DNA of 64,000 nucleotides from Lolium rigidum (taxonomy: Eukaryota; Streptophyta; Magnoliopsida; Poales; Poaceae): assembly GCF_022539505.1 (NCBI RefSeq), contig NC_061508.1, forward strand, positions 91,925,276 to 91,989,275. Reading direction: 5' to 3'. Position 1 is the stretch's first letter, and each line of letters starts with the position of its first letter. Both the position numbers and the translations under genes were made by a program. This document shows positions 11,008 through 24,000 of this stretch, piece after piece. The notes beneath the pieces were generated by a model. The model was not told the origin of the DNA, did not search any database, and was given only the letters and a program-made list of their open reading frames with translations.

Positions 11008-14000
11008 TCAGAGAGGAAACTCTTTCTGAAGGACGTCAAGGTTGCGGGAATCACATGCAGCAATCATATCGCTGCGCGAAGCATTACTGATTGGAAAGGG
11101 AAAACATGTTATTAAGTTAAAATCATTAAGAAAACATTCATGTTCACATGGAAATAAAGCAAGCGAACAAGACATACCCGAGAGAAATTCTCAAGTACTG
11201 CCAGGCATTGTCAGCTTTCGGATTCATGGAAACCGCCCTTACATAGTATCGAATAGAATCCTCATACAGACCCTGCATAGATTAGAAAACGACCGTCACA
11301 AGAGGAATTATACGTGGAAAATCATTATGTATTATCATAATAAATGAACTTTTGTGTTTGAGACTGTTATCACATCACTAGATATAGATAAATTTCAGTG
11401 TTCATCATTCAGAAGTTGGTAAATTAGTACTACCTCCGTCCCAAAATATCAGCCAACCAAAACATCTTATATTTTGGAACAGAGGAATAGTTCACATTGT
11501 AACCGTTTCACCTTTATAAACATTATGGTGAAACTCATTGTGCAAAAAATACCCAGAATTTTCATGATACTGATGAGAAAACGTGATAACAAGACACAAC
11601 CATTTCAATACTAAAAGTAAAAGCATGCAAACTCACTTATATAATGATAGCAAGCATGTCAGTGGACCAGTCGAGTAATGTGTTTTCTTATTTCACATCA
11701 CAAGGTATTTGTGAAAGATGCAATCGCACAGCCAGTAAAATAAGCAACTGATGGTGCTTCACAAGAATTACCTGGTTGGCGTAGCTGATCCCCATATTAG
11801 CCCATGCACGGACATAGTTGGGCTTCAAGTCTAGAGCCTAAAATAAGAACAGACAATTTGGAATCAGTTCCAGCCACTACACTTGCACTCCTTAAATAAA
11901 CTCTAGTGTATTTGTACACCACAATCAACAAAAATAATAATGAAGACATGCTATTCATTAGTCTATAGTATTTTCTGTAATGCATACTATGATGGTTTGG
12001 AGGTCATACACTTTTTACTACTCCCTCCGATCCTAAAAAAGTGTCCGACAGTTAGTACAATTACTTTTTATAATTAAATCCTTCTAAAACAAAGCATATT
12101 GCCGTCATTCCTGCCGGAGTTTACGCCGCGCGCATGCGTGCGCCCCTTGCCGCGATGCCCCCGCGTGAGTCTGCCCAGGTCAGACTTCGAAGTGTGCCCA
12201 TGGCCCCATTCTCCACGCGCGCGAGCCAGCTACGGTGTCCCTATCCCTTTCCTGATCAGTGCATTTGGTGGAGTGCGGGTTGAGACCAAATAATTTTCGA
12301 GGTTGTTTTTGCTAAATGTACCATCAGACATTTTTTTAGGATCTGAGGGAGTACTAAAATAAGTTGAGGCTGCAAAAAACATGTGTTTGTAGGATGGGAT
12401 AACAAATTAATGGCATCACATTGCATTACAAATGATTTGATACATCCCATCAGATATACTAGCATGTAACTTGAACTACTGAAGCAAACACAATGTTGCT
12501 GTCACTAGTGCAGAAATTTTATCGACATTCCACAGAAGGAGCTACATGCCCAAGTTTGTGAATTCGACATTAGTTTCCATGTGTCAATCTGTCCATCGAT
12601 TAATCATTTCAACAAGTCAAACATGTATTGATGTATAGAGACATTACATTATGAAATGATTTCTGTCAGACAAGAGATCATACTGTTAGCTTTTGCAGTT
12701 TGCACATAAGCGAGTGCAACTGCCAGAATATTCCTTCAGAACGAATAGCGGAGCCCAGGATATAGAAAAAAATGCTATACTTCTTAAACCAAGCATATAA
12801 ATACACTAATAAACAGGACAAAACTTTCACCGAATTTGTAAGTTCAAGCATGTTCCAGCAACTAATTACCTGCTGATATGCCAGCACAGCATCAGCACTC
12901 TGGATGCTGTTTGCTTGGGTCGCACCAAGCTTGTTCCAGAGAGAATAGTCTTGTGGTTTCAGCTGTAGTGCCGTCTTAAATGAAGCTATAGCTTTATCAT
13001 ATTCTCTTGATAAATTGTACAAGACACCCAGAACTATATGAACATCAGCATCCTCAGGCGACATCTGAGCAGCTTCGTTGAATAATCTAACAACCTGGTG
13101 GAAAGTATTTTAGTATGCCAAAATAATATTTTAGTAACATCAGAAAACAAATTGTACATGACACATGGTTGTGGCTAATAATATACCTTGCTGGAAGGTA
13201 AAATAATTTAGTCAAACAGAGTGCTAGATCATAAAACTGAGATAGTTATACATAATACCATTTGGAAGCTGGAGACGGAAGGATTTAACAAATACATTAA
13301 ATTGAACATCTACACTATGAAATATAAAGCACTCACTTACATCTGGACCATAAGGTGAATCAATTTGGTTTTGAGGGGCGAGACCCCCATATTTTGGATG
13401 ATTCTGAAGCCACCTCGAAAGATATCTCAATGCTTCTCCCTGCTCCAACTCTGCAGCAATAGCATAGAAATAAATCCTCTCATGTTAGTATATACAAATA
13501 TAAAGTATGTATATTTAAAAGTCAGACTATTCTTCAAATCCCATGCTTTAATAGAGCTTTGGTATATTATGTTAGAACATGATATGGGCACAATTATTAA
13601 ACACTGGAGAGAAGGCTTGGAGCATGGAAAAGCTTTCTTTAACTGTTACAGAAAAAATAAGTGGAAGATTGATTAGTCCAGTCATCTACAGTTCCTGGTA
13701 AAAATATCTGGCACAAAGCAGAAAACCTGTTTACTCCCAATCCTAATTTCTATCACTTCATTTCTTATAAGAGCATCAGCAGATTAAGCATGATACTGAA
13801 TTACTTTCGTAAATAACACCCACCGTTTGTGTGACTGACACCAAGAGCAAGAAGAACTTCCAGGTTTGTAGGATTAGCCTCCTGTGCCCGCAGCATTGCT
13901 GCGATGGCCTAAAAGAAAGAAACAAGTTAAAAAATTGCAGACTCCTTAAGCAAAGAAGCATGGAGCCCAGCCCATAGATCTTAAGGTTTTCAGAATTTGC

Positions 14001-17000
14001 AAGAATTTGATATTTTTATATTTTTTAGATATGCATATGTAGATCTTGCAAGGTATACAAAACTTCACTAGAGTATGGTTCGCTTCACTGGTCACAAGAA
14101 TGAGCACAATGCATCAGAAAAATCATGTAACAACTGTCGAATTCAGACACCCTGAATATGTTTGGGCATTGGCCTTTCAGACTTGGTAAAACGACATTCT
14201 CAAAGATGACATAACTGAAGCTCAGTCTTGAATAATCGTGATGCACAAACACAACCAATACATCCATGCTGGACTACCATAATGAGATCAATCGGTACGA
14301 CGATAATGCCAAACATGTACTCTAATACCTGGCATATGAATATCAGAAAATGTCACAACATCAAACATTAATGAGTGAGGCACAATTACCTGTTGGTCAT
14401 CGTCATTTTCGGCATGTGTTACTCCAAGCAACCTCCAACCTTCAGCATTATCAGGATTCTTCAAAACTTCAGCCTCTAAAGCAAGAGCAGCTTCACTTAA
14501 GAGGCCCTTCCGAAAGAGCTCCTGTCCTTCCTGCATTGGATTAGGGTGACCAACATATGGATTCATCTCAGAGAAAACATAAACCCCTCGAGCAGCACCA
14601 GAACTTTGTTTGGAAGCTGCCAATTGGTTCTGAAACCTACAAGCAATTTGCACAATAATAGTTAATGCCCTATGCATAAGGGGCTTCTGTAAACCAGAAC
14701 ATAACGGTAGAAATAAATTAGCCTTAGTCAATATTAATCAAACTCAAGTTTTTTGGTAATCTGACATAAAGATTGGTCAGAAAACCTATCAAGAAAGAAG
14801 CAACAGAGGTCGACTCAATGTTAATACTATTGGCAAAGACATGGAGAAACAAGGGGACTTGTACTTACTCATCTGCCCACGGATCAGCAGAGCTTTCACC
14901 AAAAGCCCCTCCACTGAACTCCTCTGCCCACTCATCATCCACATGCAATTTGGAGAACTCATCAACCCACTTCTCATTGAGCCCACCCAGATTGTGTTCA
15001 CTAGAGAACTCATTAACCCACTTATCTGCGCCTTGTGAAAGCTGGAGAAATATCATGAGGCAAAATCATCAGCGCCCAGCAGATATTAATGTGAAAGATG
15101 AGTCAGTGTAATATTGCTAAATAATAATACAATACCATGATAAACCAGTTCCCTATTTCATTTACATTGCCCACAGAAAGCTAGAAACCAATTAAGTATC
15201 CCATACATTGATTTACAGAGATCCATCTCTCTGGTGACAACTAACCCCCCATTTAGCACGCCATACAATTATTTACATGCATCCAGCTCTCTGGTATTAC
15301 CTCTTCATGCACAAACTGATCTGCCCAAGTGTTAGCATTAGCATTGTACTGTGTTTGAAATTCATCAGCCCAGCCACTGGATTGGGATGCTGAACCTTGT
15401 TTTACTTCATTATCTTCTATAATAAGTTCACCACGGCTCATCTTTGAAACAAACTGGAAGAATTTTGAATTCTTCCAAAAAAGGAAAAAGAAAGTATCAT
15501 CAGGTGCTTAAGACAGGATGATCACGATTGCCCTATATGCTATAGTATAACAAGGGTAGAAAAAATACAGTTGGTTGACTTAATGTCTAGAAACATTCGT
15601 ATTATTGGTAAGAGACACAGACTTAAGAAAGAGTTCACATGAATACATGATCCATTATCCACAAAATTTGCGTTTGAAACATGAAATGAAATAGACTGTG
15701 CCCGTAGATGATAAATAAATAGGATTTAATATCATTCAACTTGCACTACAAAAATTAGCATTTTTGGCATAAACAGAATTGTTGGAGAACATATAAGAAG
15801 ATATGACACGATAATCAATAGTGGCATCATACACTGATATGAGTAAACAATGCATCAGTTATCAGCAAATGCTAGTTCATCTCTGCTTATCCAATACAGG
15901 CTCCCCTCTATCACTTGGAAAGCAACGTCCTATTTTAGGAGGTCTGCTCTGATTTTTGGAGGATTCATTCAGGTGATTAAGGCATGCTGGACTTGTTCTA
16001 GAACATTTAGGTTTAGCCTAACATATCAAGATGCAATCATATCACTGCAGATATAAACGAGCAGGATAGTTCCTTGTGAAAAAAAGGAAATGTAAGCCAT
16101 GTACATAAATCGACACCTAGGCTACAAATAAATATGGATGAGTTATGGTTCAAGCAAATTTTCACTACGGGTAAACACAATGTGCAAACAAAATTATATG
16201 GAACAAGTCAGGTCATCATATATACCTGAAACTTTGGGTCATTGTTACTTGATAATGTTTCTGCAAGCATACGGGATTGCTGCATAGCTGCAAGATTCGC
16301 CATGTTCGCCCCTCCCATCTGACCCATGGCCATCTGAGACTGATGCTGAAACAACATAAAAGCACACAGCACAATTTAAGCCAGGTATCACATAAACGAA
16401 TACATTGCTGCAGAAGGATATCGAAATATGATAAGTATGGAGATTATCATTCATAAAATTACAAGTCTTTGTTTTGTTCACTAAATCTAGTCAATAGTTG
16501 ACACATGTTCAAAGAATTTGATCGTTTGTCACCTTTCTAGAATAACCACATGAAATAAAAGAAAAATCTATATTTACATGAGACTATTTTAGATTTATTT
16601 CCAAATGCAATATACTCAAGTACTCAAAGATATCATAATATCTAGCTTAAGGGGTAGAGTTGAGGAAAGATCAGAATACAATCAGGTAGCCGTAGCTGGC
16701 ATACAAAACCTGCATATCTTTCTCATACAAACTTGGATCCATTATCTTACTGTTTTTTTGCGTTTCCTCTTGGATATTTGCTATGTACTCAAGAAAAAGA
16801 AAATAAATAATTCTACAAGGTTAACATAATATTATTATTACAAGTGGAACATACTCAAGAATACTGCAGGTTTAGGCACATGGTGCAGATACAAATAAAA
16901 TTCAGAATTGCATTTGGTTACGTGGATAGCCAGATATCATCATTTACTGGACCAGATTCAATTGAATATAAAGCCTTCAATTATGATATAGAATCGTATG

Positions 17001-19356
17001 GACAAAGATAACATCCAGAAGAAAAGTCAATATCCAAATTCAGATCCTATCTGATATAATAATGAAAGTATTACTCAGATAAAACTGCAGCAATTGCAGC
17101 ATAGGTGTATGGGCCTAAGGTCAAACGATATCTTCAGCATGGTCAAACTTGTTTCTAGGATGTCTTGTGTGCTCAAATGATTAGTATGAATAACGAAGAA
17201 AATGCTTCTGAATTGACGCATGTGAAAATGCCATGGGTATTTATAAGGCTCTGACCTGTTCAAACTCAGAGGCCCAACCATTGGGACCATATTGCTGCTC
17301 AAACGAGCGTGCCCAACCCTCAGGGTTATTATTTTGCTTGCCGAACTCAGTAATCCAACCCTCAGGATTGTTGTTTTGCTTGCCGAACTCAGTAACCCAA
17401 CCCTCAGGGTTACTATTTTGCTTGCCGAACTCAGCAGCCCAATTATTTGCAGCATTGTGCATTGGGCCAGATCGCAAAGCACTTTGGGATTGATTCCAGT
17501 ACTCCTCCATCTCTGGATATGGCCCATGCAGGGGATTTTTCGTTCGATAACTATTGTCAATATCAAGAGAATGCAGCAATGTGTTTACCTGATATAAATA
17601 GTAAGTGTTATATTCAGGAACATATTTTTTCCTAAGGAACATTGATAAAAAAAAAAACATAAACAGCACACAGAACTTAGAATGTCAAGCAAGTTAAAAG
17701 GAAGCTACGTGCTAATCTAATGGACAAAAAGGAAAGAACTAAGTGCTTGAACAAGTTTGTATGGTCTAAGGCAGTCTCCATAGTCACAAAATGTAGGAAG
17801 ATTGCAAGTTAACCTGTGCTTGTATATATTCTTCAGGTTGATCAGCCAAAATATGGCGTGCCATTATGCAGCTACGATCACGTATACATTGTTTGTCACC
17901 TTCAGACAAACCAAGAGCTGGTATTGGGACAGGTTGAAATGGCACACCAGCTCGGCCACTTGAAAGAAATGAATGCAGAACACCAGATAAGACCCTTTGT
18001 GGTGGACCTAGAACAAAGGTTAGGAGTCAGCGGGATGTGCTGTATTCAGGTACCATGTGCTGAAAAAAGCAACAATTCAGTAAACAGAAAGGCTATGACA
18101 CAGAAATCTACCATCCAAGGCTGGTCCAACTGGTCCAAAGGTAGGGCCTGCATTGTTATAAATTTGATCAAACTCCGCAAAGCTTGCGTCCGGCCCTCCA
18201 AATGCAGACTGCCCCGGAGGACGAAAAGATTCTACCCAATCATTAGCAGGACCCCCGCGGGTGAAGTCAGTACCCTGCAAGTGTTCGATTACAGTTAGGA
18301 ATGGCCAAAAGCAGAGAAAGGACAGTGCTCAGAATCAGCATTACCCGTGCAAACGGTCGTTGATCTTGCTTGAACTCATTCTCAGAACCCGGGATGGTAG
18401 ACAGTGGAGCCGCTGTGCCATAGTCAGACGTAGTCGGCACATTCGCCGAAGCGCCAGGAAGCCCCTTTAGTGACTGCACAAAGAAAATGTTTATAAACAA
18501 TGCTTTCTTGGAGTTCGGCCATGATTTTTTAATACATTTCGATTTTCACCATCCCATATGTCCAATTCAATCCACACATATTATTAATGCAGGAATATGG
18601 AAACTGGTCGGGACAAAAACGACGCCTTCATATATGACAGATGACTAGTAATTTCAATCAGAAATTCTCAGAGAAATAAATTCACCGAAGACTTAAATTG
18701 TTAACATGAGCACACTTCAGGTCCAGGCATCTAAATAGGTTAGAATTGTTCACGGTAGACTTAAATAGGTTAGAATTGTAGCGTGTTGAACTCTTTTAAC
18801 CCTACTCGCTTCTCTCCTTTTTTATTAACAGTTTGACAGCATGGCACGGGAGCAAGAGGAGCCTACCGATATTAAAACAAACTAACTTGTAGCTTGAAAT
18901 TTACAAATCACTCGAGTACCTCGCCATAACTTTGAACACGGTTTCATAGTAGTAAGTTAAAGGGGAACATTACAGATATAACCTTGAACAATTAGTTGCT
19001 CTGGCCCGTCTAGATAGTCTAAACCCACACACCACACAATCAGAGACATGCCAAAGCACAGCCCACGAATCAACCGTATTGGTCAACGCATACTTAGGAT
19101 ACACCACTAACCTTACAGAACAGAAGTACGGAGTAGCATAAAAAAAACCAAAAGAACGCCAATTGATTCAACTATCGCCGCGGAAGCAGCAGAGAGTAAC
19201 CATCTAAGCTCGAGAGGCTGAGATACGGGTAGGGCTTACCTCCGCCTTGTTGGACTGGCCGAGGAGGGCGTTGGCGAGGGTGCCGAATGGGTTGGAGGAG
19301 GACGCCCCGTCAGGGGCGCAGCTGTTCTGGCCGGTGATGAGGTGGCGCGTCCCCAT
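11008..19356 (-). CDS. PEX5: Peroxisomal targeting signal 1 receptor PEX5
   Basis: PEX5 binds cargo ending in a PTS1 tripeptide (SKL-like) in the cytosol and docks at the peroxisomal PEX14/PEX13 complex. Exons by splice site and phase, in minus order: 19356-19240, 18473-18345, 18274-18112, 18007-17814, 17588-17256, 16345-16226, 15471-15301, 15041-14869, 14636-14390, 13908-13824, 13450-13341, 13094-12870, 11837-11772, 11272-11178, 11071-11008. They total 2292 nt, 763 aa (Arabidopsis about 728). The N-terminus MGTRHLITG has the conserved early cysteine (residue 13), the site family members use for ubiquitin-dependent recycling. Twelve WxxxF motifs lie between about residues 95 and 467. The TPR domain fills about 480-763 (VLGVLYNLSREYDKAI, NKLGATQAN, ANMGISYANQ), and the protein ends LDVLQKEFPL. 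Introns carry two Stowaway MITEs. Identification is very secure; individual junctions are hand-placed. Confidence 0.96.
11428..11490. mobile_element. Short Stowaway MITE derivative in a PEX5 intron
   Basis: TACTACCTCCGTCCCAAAAT at the left is mirrored by ATTTTGGAACAGAGGAATAG at the right, only 63 bp apart, in the intron between exons 13 and 14. It looks like an internally deleted Stowaway copy. Confidence 0.6.
12019..12353. mobile_element. Stowaway-type MITE with GC-rich core, in a PEX5 intron
   Basis: CTCCCTCCGATCCTAAAAAA starting at 12021 is mirrored by TTTTTTTAGGATCTGAGGGAG ending at 12351, and both ends abut TA. The 331-bp element is longer than most Stowaways. Its middle (about 12110-12250) is strikingly GC-rich, unlike the AT-rich ends, suggesting a captured or nested fragment. 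Confidence 0.75.
17313..17438 (-). repeat. 42-bp in-frame tandem repeat inside PEX5 (three copies)
   Basis: Three successive 42-bp units begin CCAACCCTCAG at 17313, 17355 and 17397 with only a few substitutions. On the minus strand each codes for 14 residues of the type GKQNNNPEGWVTEF, so each copy adds one WxxxF motif to the PEX5 linker. Confidence 0.9.
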
Positions 19357-21033
19357 CTCCGCCAAAGGCTCCCGCCGGCAGCGGGGGGCGGTGCTGGCGC
19401 TGCTCCGATCGCCGGCGACGGGAGGCGGTCGGACGGAGGAGATGTGGAAGGAGTCGTGCTGCGCTGCGGCGGGTGTGGGGAGGAGTAGTAAGCTGTTGGT
19501 GTTGGACCCGATAAGTCCAGGTCGCGTCTGATTTTTTATGTACGTATGGGTCGTTGGGAACGGGTTCTTTTTTCGTTCACACGTAAGAAAAAACACGGAT
19601 TTTTCTGTCACACTTTTCTTCGCAATTTGATGGCAAAAAAAAACATACGGAGTATTACAAATAAAACTGTGTCAAATTATCATATCAAAAAAATGTTTAC
19701 CGTTTTAGGTTAGTAACAAAGATACCCCTCCGTTCCTAAATATAAGATCTTTTAGAAGTTCAATTTGAACTGTCACAACTTCTTATATCTAGGAGCATCG
19801 ATTGTTCTGAATAGTTCTTAATGCTCTCTTCTCGATGTGGCCTTTTACAATGCAAGGCTACCATTACCTAGTTTTAATGCCTTCTACACTACAATGTCAT
19901 CGGTACCCATTTTTTTCTTTGCTATGTGATGACTATGTATTTGCATATTTTCCCATGGATAGCTCTATGTTGCTATTTCAAGAGTGACAACTCTTGCGGG
20001 TATGGTTATAGATAGCCTTGCTCTTTAGTAAATAAACATTTTTTACCATCTGATTAACATTGGCTTTCATGTTTTCACTTTGTCAATTTAGCCGCTTTCA
20101 ACAAGTCTAATGTCTTGGTTTTCCTCTCTATTATGCAATTTCAGTAGAATGGGTAAGTTTTTTGACCCTTCATCTATTTTCAGTCCTACTATGGGTTACA
20201 TACTTACATGTCGGTTGTGATCTACACCTCTTAGGATAGCATATGCATGTGTGAGCGATGTTAAGATACATGGTATGCTGCTTGTGTTTATACATAGATA
20301 TTAGGTTCAAAGGACCATATTTAGTATCTAATTAAAGCATTTATACTTTTTCATTAGCTTATATTACTTCTACAAGAAAGCTCAGATGAATCCTCCTTCG
20401 GGATTCATTCTAAAGTAAAAAATAATCTAAACTTACTCTGCTATATCTCATAACTCACTTTGACCACGGGCGCGGGCCAAGACTTGCTACTCTTTCTTTA
20501 GAGCCATCACAATGGAAGGTTGCAGTGGCCCCCCCCTCCCCGATAGAGTTAGATAGCAGAGGAATCAATTGTTTTAATTTTACTTTTAAAAATCAGCTAT
20601 TGGATTTCAACCCACATTGGAGAAAAATGTTTGTATTAAAAAAAATTAATGGGTCATTTAGAGAGGGAAGGTAGGTGGCATAGAAGGCCTTTCATTGTGG
20701 TATCATGACCAGAGAAATATCATTTTAATTTCAATTTTGAAAAGTGAAAAATCTACCTTTTTTTGTTGCTCCATAGGTTTTTTTCTCACTTTTCATTTTC
20801 AAAAAAAAGAACTAGGGAATTGAGTATGACTCTAATACTTGCCAGCCTAGTTTACGTGGGCCAATACTTTCAGCCCAGAGAGCCCAATCCGGACCCAACA
20901 GGAGACCACGTCTGTATACAAGGCCGAAACCTAGGCAAAAGGACAGCGCAAAAACCCCCATCGCCTTCTGCCGTCGCCCACCTCGCCGTCGGCGCCACGC
21001 ACCTAGGGTAACCGCCCGTCTTCTCCCCCGACG
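19357..21033. other. Intergenic region between divergent PEX5 and CSN6
   Basis: This 1.7-kb spacer holds the promoters of both genes. GC rises at both edges (5' leaders at about 19357-19530 and 20930-21033), with an AT-rich middle. A degenerate Stowaway-like pair (CCTCCGTTCCTAAATATAAGA near 19730 and a weak mirror near 19790) is the only repeat seen. No ORF here has a recognisable product. Confidence 0.6.
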
Positions 21034-24000
21034 ATGTCGGCGCCCTCCGACGCAGCGGCGTCCGCCCAGCCGGCCCCTGCCGCCGCCACCGCCGCCACCG
21101 CCAGCAGCGGCCTCACCTTCAAGCTCCACCCGCTCGTCATCGTCAACGTCTCCGACCACTACACCCGCGTCAAGGCGCAGGCCGCCTTCTCCGCCGAGCC
21201 CGCCTCGGCGGGCAAGGCGCAGGCCTCCTGCTCCGCCGAGGCGCCCTCGGAGCCCGCGGTCCCGCCCAGGGTCTTCGGGTGCGTGATCGGGGTGCAGCGC
21301 GGCCGCACCGTCGAGATATTCAACAGCTTCGAGCTCGTCATCGACCCCGTCACCGGCACCCTCGAGCGCGCCTTCCTCGAGAAGAAGCTCGAGCTCTGTA
21401 AGTCGACCCGTGCGATTTTAGGGTTTGGTGGCGCTTGCCAGCGGAATTTCTGATTGGTGCGGTTGTGGGCTCTGCAGATAAGAAGGTCTTCCCTGATTTC
21501 TATGTGCTGGGCTGGTACTCGACTGGGAGCGATGTGCAGGACACCGACATGCTTATCCACAAGGCGGTGAGTACTTGGGATCTCTTGTCTTCAAGTTCCT
21601 AATAATCCTTAAGACTGATGCCAATGTGCTTGCTGTTTGCTATTGTTGCAATAAAATAGTATCTCTGATCTGGTGTGATTTACTGTTCGGTTGGTGGTTT
21701 TTTATTGCTGGCATGTGAAATTGGTGGTAGAAGAGAGTAGGGGGGACGATAATTTGTATTATTACAGTGCATACACCAATTAGTTTTTTTATTATTATTT
21801 GGAAGGTGTTGTTGTTGAATTGGAAAGTCGACATGCATATGTAAGGTTGGAAGTTCTCCTGCTGTTGTTGTGTTATAGTGGGTGTGGAGCAGATGACGGC
21901 TACATATTGCTACCTGTAAACCAATACCGCTGCTAGGCTTCTGATGAGGTTCAGCTGTAGCCTTTAGGATGTATTTGTTTACATCAAGGATTATGAGTCG
22001 CGGCTTGTCGGCCTGTCACAACCTCAATGTCGACAACCTGGAGCGACACGACTTGTTGACGACAAATCACGACTAGTCTCTGTTTTTGAGTCAAGCGGCT
22101 AGTTCTCGGCTGGAACAAAAAGGCCTGCCCGTGAAACCCTACCCCTCCAGACCAAAACTGACCCCTCCTGCCCAGCTGCCTTTCCTCTGGCCACCTTTCC
22201 CCTTGTGCCGCCTCTCACCTGGCAGCCACCAGCTTGGTTATGCCATCACAGAAGTGGAGGCCCTGCCCATTTGGCGTGATTGTCACGGTATTAGGTTACT
22301 CGCGACTCCCCTATGCCATACATATATTGTAGTATACTACTATTAGTAGCCTATTTAATTAGTATATTTTTAGTAGTTACAGCTCAACTACATGTCGACT
22401 AGTCTAGCGCTAGTCGAGACTAGTCACGACTAGTCTGTGAGTCGGTACCCCAGCGGCAAGTTGCGACTCAGCGACTCGTAATCCCTGGTTTACATAGATA
22501 AATTCGTTTGTCTTTTGTGCAAGTTGCACACTGCACCTGTTCCCAGTCAAGCCTGAAAATAAAGGCTACAACTGTTGCATACTTTTATGCTACATCGATG
22601 AACCAGTGTTGCCTTTGAAACTGCATCAAATTAACCGTAGATTTGCAAAAAAAATTATTATGTTGTATGTCAAAATGGTTAATGTCGTGGTCAGCGATAA
22701 GATACTCCCTCCGTTCTAAATTAAGTGAATCTACACACTGAATCGCATCCAGATACATGCGTATCTATACTAAATTTAACCAAAGCCGCAACACTTAATT
22801 TGGAACACTGGCAGTATTACTTATGTTGCGATGGTGAATAGCTAGTCTCAAACTCTAGCATGCTGTGGTGAGCTGTGTTCAAGTGCACACCCAAAAAATG
22901 GAAAGTTGGAGACCATACTGGCAATTTGATTTTAGCAGGAATATTTTTTTATCAACATGGATATGATATGCTGTATTTAATGTCTTAGCCTCTCTGTAAC
23001 GGTTTTTTGTTTTCTATTATCCAGCTGATGGACATTAATGAAAGCCCTGTTTATCTTCTCTTGAATCCTGCAATCAACCACTCCCAGAAGGATCTCCCTG
23101 TGACAATATATGAGAGTGGTACGTGAATGTGATCTACAGTTTGTATAGTCATTCGGTGTGTTGCAGTTGACTTGTTTCTTGGTTCTACTATGGATTGTCT
23201 TATCTATGATGTGATTCCCGTACAAAGGATAGCCAGATGGAATGGCTTGAACTGAAAGTAGTGTTTTGGAAGTGGAAGATACGGATAGATTGGAACGAGA
23301 ATAATGAGAACAATAGCAGTTCTGCAAAAAAAAATAGACTAAGAGGGCTTTGGGAGGTAGCAAATAGATGAAGAAATATCTTCCTAACTTCACCCTTAAG
23401 AAACTTAAAAGAAAACCCAGTTCATATATTCTGTCTCGCTAATTCTCTGGAGGTACATTACCTATATAGGAATGACTCAACCAAGTTATCTGTGATTCAA
23501 CTCTTATTCTATGCTGACTGTAGCCCTATTGGTCAACCAAATGTCTAACATACTATTCTTATTAACGGTGGTGTTCGCTTACTAATTCTCCTGGATTACG
23601 AGCTCTGGTGGCTGTTGCTGGTTTCGGATTCCTTGAGACATTTTCTGCTGTTGTGCACTGGCCTGGCTGGCCAATGTCCACAACAATACAACTTCAATGT
23701 TTTTATAGGTGTCTTGTATCGAGTGCACATCAGATTTGCACTTCTTTATGATTAGTGTCTTTCAATATATAAATAACAGTTTATAGCCATCAGTAGCATA
23801 GTATGGGTAGCCCTCAATATTATTGTTTCTGATATTTCTGTAACTACTTTTGGAGCTTATTTATTGCACGACATTCTTATCTTGGTTCATTTTCTCCATA
23901 TGGGCTGCTAATTCCTTAATATATCACCTTTTCTATTATTTCTAGAGTTGCATGTTATCGATGGTGGTCCGCAGCTTATCTTTGTCAGATCAAATTACAC

